From Myxococcales bacterium (GTDB taxonomy: Bacteria; Myxococcota_A; UBA9160; UBA4427), in assembly GCA_012960035.1 (NCBI GenBank), contig DUBZ01000124.1, positions 124,001 to 188,000 of the forward strand: a DNA stretch of 64,000 bases. Direction: 5' to 3'. This document shows positions 1 through 7,425 of the stretch, in pieces. Position numbers and translations under genes: made by a program. The notes beneath the pieces are model-generated. The model was not told the DNA's origin and ran no database searches. It saw only the letters and a list, made by a program, of their open reading frames with translations. The stretch's first letter is position 1. The number at the start of each line of letters is the position of its first letter.

Positions 1-2
1 AT

Positions 3-455
3 CGCGTATGGAAACAACTCGAACCGGCTGCCAAGCAGCAATCGCTTTCGCGCCACGAGATTGTCACCCTGGCGTCGATCGTCGAAAAAGAAACTGCCGC
101 ACCAGACGAGCGCCCTCTCATCGCAGCCGTGTTTCACAATCGCTTGGAGAAGCGAATGCGACTCGAGACAGACCCGACCGTGATCTACGGGATCAAAAAC
201 TACGACGGCAACATTCGTCGCAGAGATCTGCGCGACGACAGCAATCCGTACAACACATACCGGATTTTCGGTTTGCCCCCGGGCCCAATCGCGAGCCCCG
301 GAATCGACGCGCTACGCGCGGTGCTCGAACCCGCCGAATCGGACTTCCTCTACTTTGTGTCGCGAAACGATGGAACGCACAAGTTCTCAAAAACGTATCG
401 CGAGCACAATGAAGCCGTGCGCGAGTTCCAACTGCGACGAAGGTCGCGGAAGTAG
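3..455 (+). CDS. mltG: Endolytic murein transglycosylase MltG, C-terminal part (5' truncated by window edge)
   Basis: This is the C-terminal ~150 codons of a YceG/MltG lytic transglycosylase, which cleaves nascent glycan strands in the periplasm and so ends peptidoglycan polymerisation. The first in-frame codon is at base 3. Family signatures are visible: ASIVEKET (the Glu of this segment is the family's catalytic acid), FHNRL, TDPTVIYG, the SPYNTY-like NPYNTY, GLPPGPIASPG and a late EHN block. It ends at a TAG just before the convergent mreB. The N-terminal membrane anchor lies outside the window. The family call is firm; the missing 5' part cannot be judged. Confidence 0.93.
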   Translation, partial: RVWKQLEPAAKQQSLSRHEIVTLASIVEKETAAPDERPLIAAVFHNRLEKRMRLETDPTVIYGIKNYDGNIRRRDLRDDSNPYNTYRIFGLPPGPIASPGIDALRAVLEPAESDFLYFVSRNDGTHKFSKTYREHNEAVREFQLRRRSRK

Positions 456-483
456 TGGGAGCCTGGGAAGCGCGCTTCGGGTC

Positions 484-1524
484 TTACTGAAGCGTGACTT
501 CTCGCAGAAGTGAAAGGCTGTCGAGCGCCTTGCCTGCACCGTGGACAACTGCGGTGTAGGGATCCTCGCTGCGCAAGATCGGCAGTTTGGTCTCCTGTCG
601 CAGCACTTGGTCTAGATCGCGCAAGAGCGACCCGCCGCCCACGAGCATGATGCCGCGGTCAACAATGTCCGCCGCAAGTTCCGGCGGCGTCTTTTCAAGC
701 GTGAGGTGCACGGTTTCAACGATGGCGTGGATCGGTTCGACCAACGCTTCGCGAATTTCGTCGCTGGTAGCGACAATGACTTTTGGAATGCCAGCAATAA
801 GATCGCGGCCCTTTACTTCCATGGTCGCGGTCTTCGAGTGCGCAGCGGCTGCGCCGATTTTGATCTTCACCGATTCGGCTGTGCGCTCACCGATCAACAT
901 GTTGTACTTGCGCTTGATGTAGTTGATGATCGCGTCGTCCATCTTGTCGCCACCCACGCGAATCGAACGCGATGTCACGATGCCCGAAAGCGAGATCACT
1001 GCGACATCGGTGGTACCGCCGCCGATGTCCACCACCATGTTGCCCTGGGCTGCCGTGACGTCGAGACCGGCGCCGATCGCGGCCGCCATGGGCTCTTCGA
1101 TCAAGAAAACTTCGCGGGCCCCTGCGGAAAGAGCCGACTCGCGCACTGCGCGCTTTTCAACGCTCGTGATGCACGGAGGAACGCAGATCACAATGCGCGG
1201 GCGGACCAACTTGCCGCGGTTGTGTGCGCGCTGAATAAAATATCGGAGCATCGCTTCGGTGATTTCGAAGTCGGCGATGACGCCATCTTTGATGGGGCGA
1301 ATCGCACGGATCTTACCCGGCGTGCGGCCGAGCATTTCTTTTGCTTCGTGTCCGACTGCGCGCACCTTCTGACCACCGGAGCCGAAATTGTCCGTCTCGA
1401 TCGCAACAACACTCGGTTCTGAACAGATAAGACCTCGATCGCGACCGTAGACGAGCGTGTTCGCGGTACCGAGGTCAATGGCGAGATCGTGAGAGAACCA
1501 ACCGGCAATGGAGTCGAGAAACAT
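484..1524 (-). CDS. mreB: Rod shape-determining protein MreB
   Basis: Bacterial actin homologue (346 aa) that forms membrane-associated filaments and positions the cell-wall elongation machinery. Visible signatures are the phosphate-1 loop AIDLGTANTLVY near the N-terminus, a PIKDGVIADF block, CVPPCIT (usually CVPSGIT), IEEPMAAAIGAG, the phosphate-2 motif VDIGGGTTDVAVIS, and VGGGSLL near the end. The ATG at 1524 is preceded by a clear AAGGA; a TTG two codons upstream is less likely. No mreC or mreD follows, because the convergent mltG is next. The gene is last in the same-strand block of proteasome genes. Function is certain; co-transcription with that block is possible but unproven. Confidence 0.96.
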   Translation of the reverse strand: MFLDSIAGWFSHDLAIDLGTANTLVYGRDRGLICSEPSVVAIETDNFGSGGQKVRAVGHEAKEMLGRTPGKIRAIRPIKDGVIADFEITEAMLRYFIQRAHNRGKLVRPRIVICVPPCITSVEKRAVRESALSAGAREVFLIEEPMAAAIGAGLDVTAAQGNMVVDIGGGTTDVAVISLSGIVTSRSIRVGGDKMDDAIINYIKRKYNMLIGERTAESVKIKIGAAAAHSKTATMEVKGRDLIAGIPKVIVATSDEIREALVEPIHAIVETVHLTLEKTPPELAADIVDRGIMLVGGGSLLRDLDQVLRQETKLPILRSEDPYTAVVHGAGKALDSLSLLREVTLQ

Positions 1525-1780
1525 GGGCAATGTCCTTCCGAGAATTCGATCTGAAATTGATCAGATGCGCCTATTCTGAAAGACCTATCGGTCACGAATG
1601 CGCAGCAGTTGAGGCAAAACTGCGAGACGAAAAGTTGTTTTTGAGCACACGCAGGGATTGGCCGCTGAGATTCGCCATATGAGAAAGCAAAAAGCGCAGC
1701 GGGGGGGGCCTCCATGCGGACGACCCAGGACCTGCGAGGACGGCTTCTCCAGCGTGTGTGCGCCAAGCCGTGGAGCGCTT

Positions 1781-2248
1781 CTAGTCGTCTACTAGCCCGG
1801 CATCCGATTCGAAGGCGCTCACGGGTGCTTGAGGAACCTGAATCGTCGTTTCCGCTGGGACAACATCGAGACTCACCAGCGCGCTGAGCGCGCCCACACG
1901 GGACAGCAAGGTGGAGACATCATCGCGGACGCGAGCAAGACGTTCTACGTGCGCACTCACAGTCGCATTCGCCGCAGAAAGTTCGCCCTCAAGCGCCTGA
2001 ACATCAGCCTCAAGCCCTGCACTCTTGATGGTTTCGCTGCGCAGGTTGAACGCCGTAAAGCACAAGGCCAGTACGAGCAGCGCGATCACAATTAGACTGA
2101 GCTTTGAGAACTTGGTTTCTTTGCCCGATTCGTTCCCGCGAGCCGGAGCGACGGGCTCCAGCGTAGGCGCTGCGTCGGGGCTTGAGGTGAGGATGTCGTC
2201 GTCGGGCTCGGGTTCAACCAAGCGAGGGGACTGGTCGGGCTGGGCCAT
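1781..2248 (-). CDS. Single-pass membrane protein with coiled coil, unknown function
   Basis: I do not recognise this 155-aa protein. It has a Pro/Asp/Glu-rich, probably cytosolic N-terminus (residues 1-45), one hydrophobic helix at about 50-69, a heptad-like helical stretch at about 72-125 (leucine and valine spaced through LEADVQALEGEL and following), and an acidic tail. This looks like a bitopic protein with an extracytoplasmic coiled coil. The ATG at 2248 has a GGAG upstream. It lies between pafA and mreB on the same strand, about 140 bp downstream of pafA, so it could belong to the proteasome transcript. A membrane tether or an envelope role linked to MreB are both guesses. The stop codon lies in a small CTAG...CTAG element at 1781-1795. 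Confidence 0.6.
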   Translation of the reverse strand: MAQPDQSPRLVEPEPDDDILTSSPDAAPTLEPVAPARGNESGKETKFSKLSLIVIALLVLALCFTAFNLRSETIKSAGLEADVQALEGELSAANATVSAHVERLARVRDDVSTLLSRVGALSALVSLDVVPAETTIQVPQAPVSAFESDAGLVDD

Positions 2249-2386
2249 GGGGGGTTCTCCAGTTCGTGGTCGGAGAACACTAGCGCGAATGCGCTGCGTC
2301 GACGCAGGGTACGCCCCGCGCGCGCTTCAGTCGCGAGTCTCGACGAATCGAGACCTGTCCCTCGGATCGGGAGCGAGGACCCGGAC

Positions 2387-3835
2387 CTAAGACTGAATAA
2401 CAAGCTTCGAAAGACTCGTCTTTCGCAAGTTCGTCTTCTGGATCGTCCGCACCAGCTCGGCGACTTTTTCGATGTCGTTTTCGAACGGGTTGTTGCAGAT
2501 CACCCGTACGTTGAGCAGATTGCCGAGGCGAATATTCGACCAGTCGAGGTCGTATTGAATCGAATTTTCCCGGGCGAGCTTGATAAACTCACCGCGCATC
2601 CGCGCGCGTGTATCCGGCGGCGGAGTCGCCTTCGCGAGTTCGACGTCATCGTCGGTGAATTCACGTTCAACGGAACCTGCTCGTTCGAGCAAGTGGTAGA
2701 GACTTCGCTTGCGTTGAATGTCGTGATACTGGAGATCCATCATGAAGATCTTCGGGTCGTTCCAAGTACAACCGGTCTTGTCAATATAGGACTCGATCAT
2801 GTGGCGCTTGATCACCCAATCGACTTCGCGGTTGAGCTTGCGCGGATCGTCGGCCAAGCAATCGAGGACGTACTGCCATTTATGAACGGCGTCCTTGTGC
2901 TCGTCGTCGACGGGGTACTGCTCGATGTACTTCTGCGCCATTTCGCAGTACTCGCGCTGGATCTCAATCGGCGAGTACTCGCGACCGTTGTCGAGGCGAA
3001 TTTTGCGCTTGCACGTGACATCGTAGGTGATGTCCTTGATCGCCTTCACCGGATTGCGCAGCGTGAAATCTTTATTGATAAAATTGTCTTCGATCATCTG
3101 CAAAACAATCGAACACGTCGCGACCTTCAAAAAGTTTGTGTACTCGCTCATGTTCGAATCGCCCACGATCACGTGCAACCGCCGATACTTCTCGCGGTCG
3201 GCATGGGGTTCGTCACGGGTATTGATGATTGACCGGTCGTTGGTCGTGGTGCCGGAAATCTTCTGGTAGATGTGCTGAGCGCGTTGGCTCACGCAGTAGT
3301 GCACACCGTCCTGGGTCTGGAAGACTTTGCCCGCACCCGTGTAGATCTGCCGGGTAACCAGGAAAGGGATCAGCTGTTCGGCGAGGTAGTAGAAATCCAC
3401 GTCACGATCGACGAGGTAGTTCTCGTGACAGCCGTAGCTATTGCCCACAAAGTCGGTGTTGTTCTTGAAGATCGAAAGCTTGCCCGGGATGCGCTCCTCG
3501 CGAATCTTCTCTTCGGCGTAGGCCTGGAGATCTTCGAGGATGCGCTCACCTGCCTGATCGTAGATCGCCACTTGCCTGGGCGACGAGCATTCAGGCGTCG
3601 CGTATTCGGGATGACAGCCAGTGTCCTGGTAAAAGCGCGCACCGTTCTCAAGGAACACGTTGAGGAAGTGCTCGGTGGTGATCAGCTTCTCGAAGAGGAA
3701 CCGAATCGCCTTCTCGACAGGCAGCGTCTTACGGCCGTCTGGCGTGAAGATGATCCCGTATTCGGTCTCAATCCCGTAGATTCGCTTCTGCACTGGCTCT
3801 CGTTTCGACACTGCATTTGCGGTTCGACCGCTCAT
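2387..3835 (-). CDS. pafA: Pup-protein ligase PafA
   Basis: Carboxylate-amine ligase that activates the C-terminal Glu of Pup with ATP and joins it to substrate lysines. Visible features (numbered from the ATG at 3835) are GIETEYGI at about 21-28 (Mg/ATP-binding glutamates), NGARFYQD with Asp71 at the position of the catalytic aspartate, HPEYATPE, KNNTD, GNSYGCHENYL, FLVTRQ, INTRDEPHAD and VGDSNMSEYT. It lacks the long insertion seen in the Dop paralogue at 5855, which separates the two. At about 482 aa it has family-typical length. The ATG at 3835 has no good ribosome site; a GTG 14 codons downstream would give the usual short N-terminus. It follows prcA in the actinobacterial order. Confidence 0.96.
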   Translation of the reverse strand: MSGRTANAVSKREPVQKRIYGIETEYGIIFTPDGRKTLPVEKAIRFLFEKLITTEHFLNVFLENGARFYQDTGCHPEYATPECSSPRQVAIYDQAGERILEDLQAYAEEKIREERIPGKLSIFKNNTDFVGNSYGCHENYLVDRDVDFYYLAEQLIPFLVTRQIYTGAGKVFQTQDGVHYCVSQRAQHIYQKISGTTTNDRSIINTRDEPHADREKYRRLHVIVGDSNMSEYTNFLKVATCSIVLQMIEDNFINKDFTLRNPVKAIKDITYDVTCKRKIRLDNGREYSPIEIQREYCEMAQKYIEQYPVDDEHKDAVHKWQYVLDCLADDPRKLNREVDWVIKRHMIESYIDKTGCTWNDPKIFMMDLQYHDIQRKRSLYHLLERAGSVEREFTDDDVELAKATPPPDTRARMRGEFIKLARENSIQYDLDWSNIRLGNLLNVRVICNNPFENDIEKVAELVRTIQKTNLRKTSLSKLVIQS

Positions 3836-3916
3836 CCACAACGTAGCGATGACGACATCCCCACAAGGACGATGAAATGGGTGGACTCTTGCGCTGACTC
3901 CACCCCTCCCGTCTAA

Positions 3917-4615
3917 CTACCCGTCTAACATACCCTGAACCTCATCGGTCGAAAGACGCGTGAACTTGCGACCGCTTCGAGATCGCTCCAGAGCACAAAC
4001 TTCAAGCGTGGATGCATCCATATTTCCATTGTCGGTGGCGCCGCCTTTGAGGGCCTTCAGCCCCAAACGAACTGCCGCCTCCTGAGATAGGCCTTCGCTG
4101 TACTCGCTCTCTAGCAAGCCCTGCACGTCTTCGACGTTGCCGCCGATCACGCAATAGCCCCTATGGTCGCTGATGAAGCCGTCGAACTTCACCACGTAAA
4201 GCGCGCTGTTCTCGTGGCCGGCCAGGGAGTCATCACCAACCTCTGCCACAATAATTTCCACTTCAAGCGGTTTCATTTCTCTGGTGAACGCTTCGCCCAT
4301 CGCTTGCGAATAAGCGTTTGCAAGCGCTTTTCCACGCACGTCGTCGCGGCTGTATGCGTAGCCGTGACTGTCTGCGAAGCGAACACCGATCTTTCGAAGG
4401 GTGTCGAACTCGCTGAACTTGCCGACGCCCGCAAATGCGATGCGGTCGTAGATCTCACCGATCTTCGACAGCGTGGTCGCATTCTCCGAAATCAACGCGA
4501 CGCCGCCGCCGTACTCAAGAGCAACGATCGACTTGCCGCGCGAAATTCCTTTGCGCGCGAACTCGGCCTTGTCGGCCATGACTTGTTCGGGAGAAACATA
4601 GAAAGGCATCGACAT
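3917..4615 (-). CDS. prcA: 20S proteasome alpha subunit
   Basis: Structural alpha subunit (232 aa) that forms the outer heptameric rings and gate of the bacterial 20S proteasome and docks the ATPase. The N-terminus (FYVSPEQVMADKAEFARKGI) matches the gating helix of bacterial alpha subunits, followed by the RGKSIVALEYGGGVALISEN fold and IYDRIAFAGVGKFSEFD. It carries no N-terminal threonine nucleophile, as expected. Its ATG overlaps the prcB TGA by one base (TGATG), so the two subunits should be translationally coupled. A second ATG two codons in is an alternative start. The order prcB-prcA-pafA is the same as in mycobacteria. Confidence 0.95.
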   Translation of the reverse strand: MSMPFYVSPEQVMADKAEFARKGISRGKSIVALEYGGGVALISENATTLSKIGEIYDRIAFAGVGKFSEFDTLRKIGVRFADSHGYAYSRDDVRGKALANAYSQAMGEAFTREMKPLEVEIIVAEVGDDSLAGHENSALYVVKFDGFISDHRGYCVIGGNVEDVQGLLESEYSEGLSQEAAVRLGLKALKGGATDNGNMDASTLEVCALERSRSGRKFTRLSTDEVQGMLDG

Positions 4616-5406
4616 CAGCTTGCTCCTCCAACTGTGCGCTCGTCTACAAGTGCGCGGTAAATTTCCTCGACAGTGGCGTCGTCAACACGCGTAATTTTTT
4701 TGTTGGTCGCGAGGTTTACGATCGGAAAGATCTTGCGTTGCAGATCAACGCCACCCGTCGCGCGGTCTTGATCCGCCGCGTCGGTCAGCGCCGTCACGGC
4801 AGCAGCAATCGCTTCATCTGCCGTGAGGTCCGGGCGCCAGCTCTTCTTGAGAGATTCGCTCGCGTAGATACCGCCGGAGCCGGTGGCTTCGAACTCGGTC
4901 TCTTCGTAGCGCCCGCCCGTGATGTCGTACTTCCAGAGACGACCGGCGCCACGGCGCATGTCATAACCCGCGAAGAGCGGAACGACTACGAGGCCCTGCA
5001 TTGCGGCAGGAAGGTTCTGGCGAATCATTTGGCCAAGCTTGTTGGCCTTGCCCTCGAGTTCGAGTGCTTGACCTTCGATCTTTTCGTAGTGCTCGAGTTC
5101 GACCGAAAGAATTTTGCCCATTTCGATACACGGGCCAGCGGCACCCGAAATCGCCATCAGCGAATACTCGTCCGTTGAAAAGACCTTCTCTACGTCCCGC
5201 GATGCGACGCGGTGTCCTTCTGTGGCAAGGCGGTCACCCGCAACAAGCACGCCGTCGGCGAACTTGAACGCCAGGACCGTTGTTCCATGCGGAATACTAA
5301 CTCCCGCAGATTCAATCCATGGTGAGAAGTCGGGCATGAGCGTTGGATAGTCCGTCCGCAGCAGCTCGAAAAAACTTGAACCTTGGTAGTTCCCCCTGAT
5401 GAGCAC
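4615..5406 (-). CDS. prcB: 20S proteasome beta subunit (threonine protease)
   Basis: Catalytic subunit of the bacterial proteasome, 263 aa including a propeptide of about 41 residues. The processing site is HG|TTVLAFKF. Counting the exposed Thr as 1, Asp17 and Lys33 fall exactly where the catalytic Asp and Lys should be (GDR and VEKVF), and a GSGG loop is present later. The propeptide contains an SSFFELLRTDYP block like those of actinobacterial beta subunits. I chose the GTG at 5406, because it sits six bases after a strong AAGGGGGGG; a TTG one codon upstream and an ATG inside the propeptide (5337) are alternatives. It overlaps prcA by one base and follows pup by 44 bp. Confidence 0.95.
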   Translation of the reverse strand: MLIRGNYQGSSFFELLRTDYPTLMPDFSPWIESAGVSIPHGTTVLAFKFADGVLVAGDRLATEGHRVASRDVEKVFSTDEYSLMAISGAAGPCIEMGKILSVELEHYEKIEGQALELEGKANKLGQMIRQNLPAAMQGLVVVPLFAGYDMRRGAGRLWKYDITGGRYEETEFEATGSGGIYASESLKKSWRPDLTADEAIAAAVTALTDAADQDRATGGVDLQRKIFPIVNLATNKKITRVDDATVEEIYRALVDERTVGGAS

Positions 5407-5450
5407 CAATCCCCCCCTTGATCTGGTTCTGAACGCATCGGCGCGACGAG

Positions 5451-5720
5451 CTATTGGCCCCCGCGCTGAACGTAATTCTTGACGAACTCTTCTGCGTTCT
5501 CTTCGAGAACGGCGTCGATGTCTTCGACGAGTGCGTCCATTTCGCCTTTCAGGTCTTCACCTTTCTTGGCCATCTTCTTGGAGCCTTCGCCCTTGGCGGA
5601 CGCGTCGCCTCCGTCGCCCCCGCTGTCACCCTTCTTTTGCTTTTGGGCGCCGTCGGCGGCCATCAAGATGCGCGGGCTGTCTTCCGTGTGTTTGCCAATC
5701 TTCGAGAGTATTCGAGCCAT
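5451..5720 (-). CDS. pup: Prokaryotic ubiquitin-like protein Pup
   Basis: Small, disordered, charged degradation tag (89 aa). The C-terminal half has the features of Pup: a helix-forming region with alternating acidic and hydrophobic residues (DALVEDIDAVLEENAEEFV, which binds the ATPase coiled coil) and an end in ...RGGQ. The last residue is Gln, so Dop must deamidate it to Glu before PafA can use it. Actinobacterial Pup is usually about 64 aa; this one is longer, with a basic N-terminus before the Gly/Lys/Asp-rich linker. The ATG at 5720 has AGGA nine bases upstream and is preferred over the ATG at 5663, which lacks a well-placed site. It lies between dop and prcB. Confidence 0.95.
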   Translation of the reverse strand: MARILSKIGKHTEDSPRILMAADGAQKQKKGDSGGDGGDASAKGEGSKKMAKKGEDLKGEMDALVEDIDAVLEENAEEFVKNYVQRGGQ

Positions 5721-5854
5721 ATTGTCTGTTCCTACTTTGCTCTTACGATCACGAGCATTTTTTGGGTCTTGCTTGTTCTTGCAGTTTTTTTTCTGGCTTG
5801 GCGGTGCATCGTTCTCAGTACCTGGCTTTGGCGCGGCGCGCGCTTGAATCAGGC

Positions 5855-7333
5855 TTATAACTTAGAGACTAGGTCAGCAGCGGTTGATGAGCTGGCCAGC
5901 AGGTCCTCAACATGAGCGGCTGTTCCTTTCAGTGGCTCCGACATCATGATTCGCTTCACGGGCTGGTCTTCGACACCAAATGAGATCGAGTCCCAGTTAA
6001 CGCCGAACACCTCTGCAGGATAGCGCCTCAAGCATTCGCCGCGAAAATACGCACGCGTGTCCTGCGGCGGGTTATACACGGCTGCGGCGATTTCTTCGTC
6101 GGTCACAATGCGCTCAACCCGGCCTTGGCGTTCAAGCATAAAATAAAGGCCCTTCTCGGGACGTGTGTCGTGGTACTGGAGATCGAGCATCCCGACTTGA
6201 TGATCTCGCCAGTCGAGTTCTTTGCGATCCATAAATGTTTCGATCAATTTCTTCTTGCTGATCCAGTCAATTTCTCGGTGCAAGTCCATGGGGTCGCCAG
6301 CGAGTTTCTCGATCACGTACTGCCACTTCTCGATCACGTCCTGCACAATCGGGTCAATGTCTCGCGTTGCGGTATAACGAAGCGCGGCTTCGAAATACTC
6401 GGCCTGCAACTGCACGGCGGTCATCTTCTTGCCGTTGTCGAGGGCGAGTTCTGTCTTGCAAGTCGGGTCATGGGAAACTTGCTTGATCGCACGCACCGGA
6501 TCGCGCAGGACCAAGCCATCCGGAATGGCGCCATCTTCGATCATTGAAATCACAAGAGCAGTCACGCCGTTACGCAAGTAGATCGTGTACTCGCTCATGT
6601 TCGAATCGCCGACGATGCAGTGCAGGCGTCGATACTTTTCACGATCCGCGTGAGGCTCGTCTCGCGTGTTTATGATCGGACGCTTGACCATAGTATCGAG
6701 GGCCACCTCTACCTCAAAAAAGTCGGCCCGCTGTGAGATTTGATAGTCGCAGGGTTGGGCGCGATTCTCGCTTCCCACTTTGCCCGCCCCGCAGTACACC
6801 TGGCGTGTCACGAAGAACGGCATCAAATGTTCGACGACGCGCTTGAAGGATGTCTGTCGGTCCATCAAGTAGTTCTCGTGGCAGCCGTAGCTGTTTCCCT
6901 TGCGATCGCTGTTGTTCTTGTGGAGCAACATCGTCGCGCCATCGGGCAGCAAAGCTGTCGCTTCGCGACGGCTGACTTCGAGCACCCTTTCACCCGCCTT
7001 CTCATGGATTACGAGATCGCGGGCGTTCGTGACTTCGGGGCTGGAGTATTCAGGATGGGCGTGATCGACGTAGTAACGAGCGCCGTTGATCAGGGTCTTG
7101 TTGCGCGCGATGTTCTCTTGTTGGTTCGGCGTGTACTTCTCGCCGTCCACTTGAAAACCACGTGCATCCGCGAGCGGATTTTCCTGATCGTAGTCCCAGA
7201 GGATCTCACCGTCCGGATCTTCCCGGTACGCGTTCACCAGGAGGACGCAGCTGGATATAGGATCGAAGTCAGGATCATTTTTTACAATGATCCCGTATTC
7301 GATCTCTGTACCCATCACAGTCTGCGTAGCCAT
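5855..7333 (-). CDS. dop: Depupylase / Pup deamidase Dop
   Basis: Paralogue of PafA (492 aa) that deamidates the C-terminal Gln of Pup and removes Pup from substrates. It begins with MGTEIEYGI (nucleotide/Mg-binding glutamates). It then has a roughly 35-residue insertion at about 39-72, the Dop loop, with EILWDYDQENPLAD and GEKYTPNQ; PafA lacks this. Next comes GARYYVDHAHPEYSSPE, where Asp90 is the conserved catalytic aspartate. KNNSD, GNSYGCHENYL, INTRDEPHAD and VGDSNMSEYT follow. The start ATG has GGTGGA upstream. It lies between mpa and pup on the same strand. Because Pup here ends in Gln, Dop is predicted to be essential for pupylation. Confidence 0.96.
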   Translation of the reverse strand: MATQTVMGTEIEYGIIVKNDPDFDPISSCVLLVNAYREDPDGEILWDYDQENPLADARGFQVDGEKYTPNQQENIARNKTLINGARYYVDHAHPEYSSPEVTNARDLVIHEKAGERVLEVSRREATALLPDGATMLLHKNNSDRKGNSYGCHENYLMDRQTSFKRVVEHLMPFFVTRQVYCGAGKVGSENRAQPCDYQISQRADFFEVEVALDTMVKRPIINTRDEPHADREKYRRLHCIVGDSNMSEYTIYLRNGVTALVISMIEDGAIPDGLVLRDPVRAIKQVSHDPTCKTELALDNGKKMTAVQLQAEYFEAALRYTATRDIDPIVQDVIEKWQYVIEKLAGDPMDLHREIDWISKKKLIETFMDRKELDWRDHQVGMLDLQYHDTRPEKGLYFMLERQGRVERIVTDEEIAAAVYNPPQDTRAYFRGECLRRYPAEVFGVNWDSISFGVEDQPVKRIMMSEPLKGTAAHVEDLLASSSTAADLVSKL

Positions 7334-7425
7334 GCTTCATCCACCGATCGAAGGAACCAGATGAAGAGCTCTCACCAGCACATCCCTACGTCCAACACCC
7401 GCACAAGTCGTACCCGTTTCACTTT

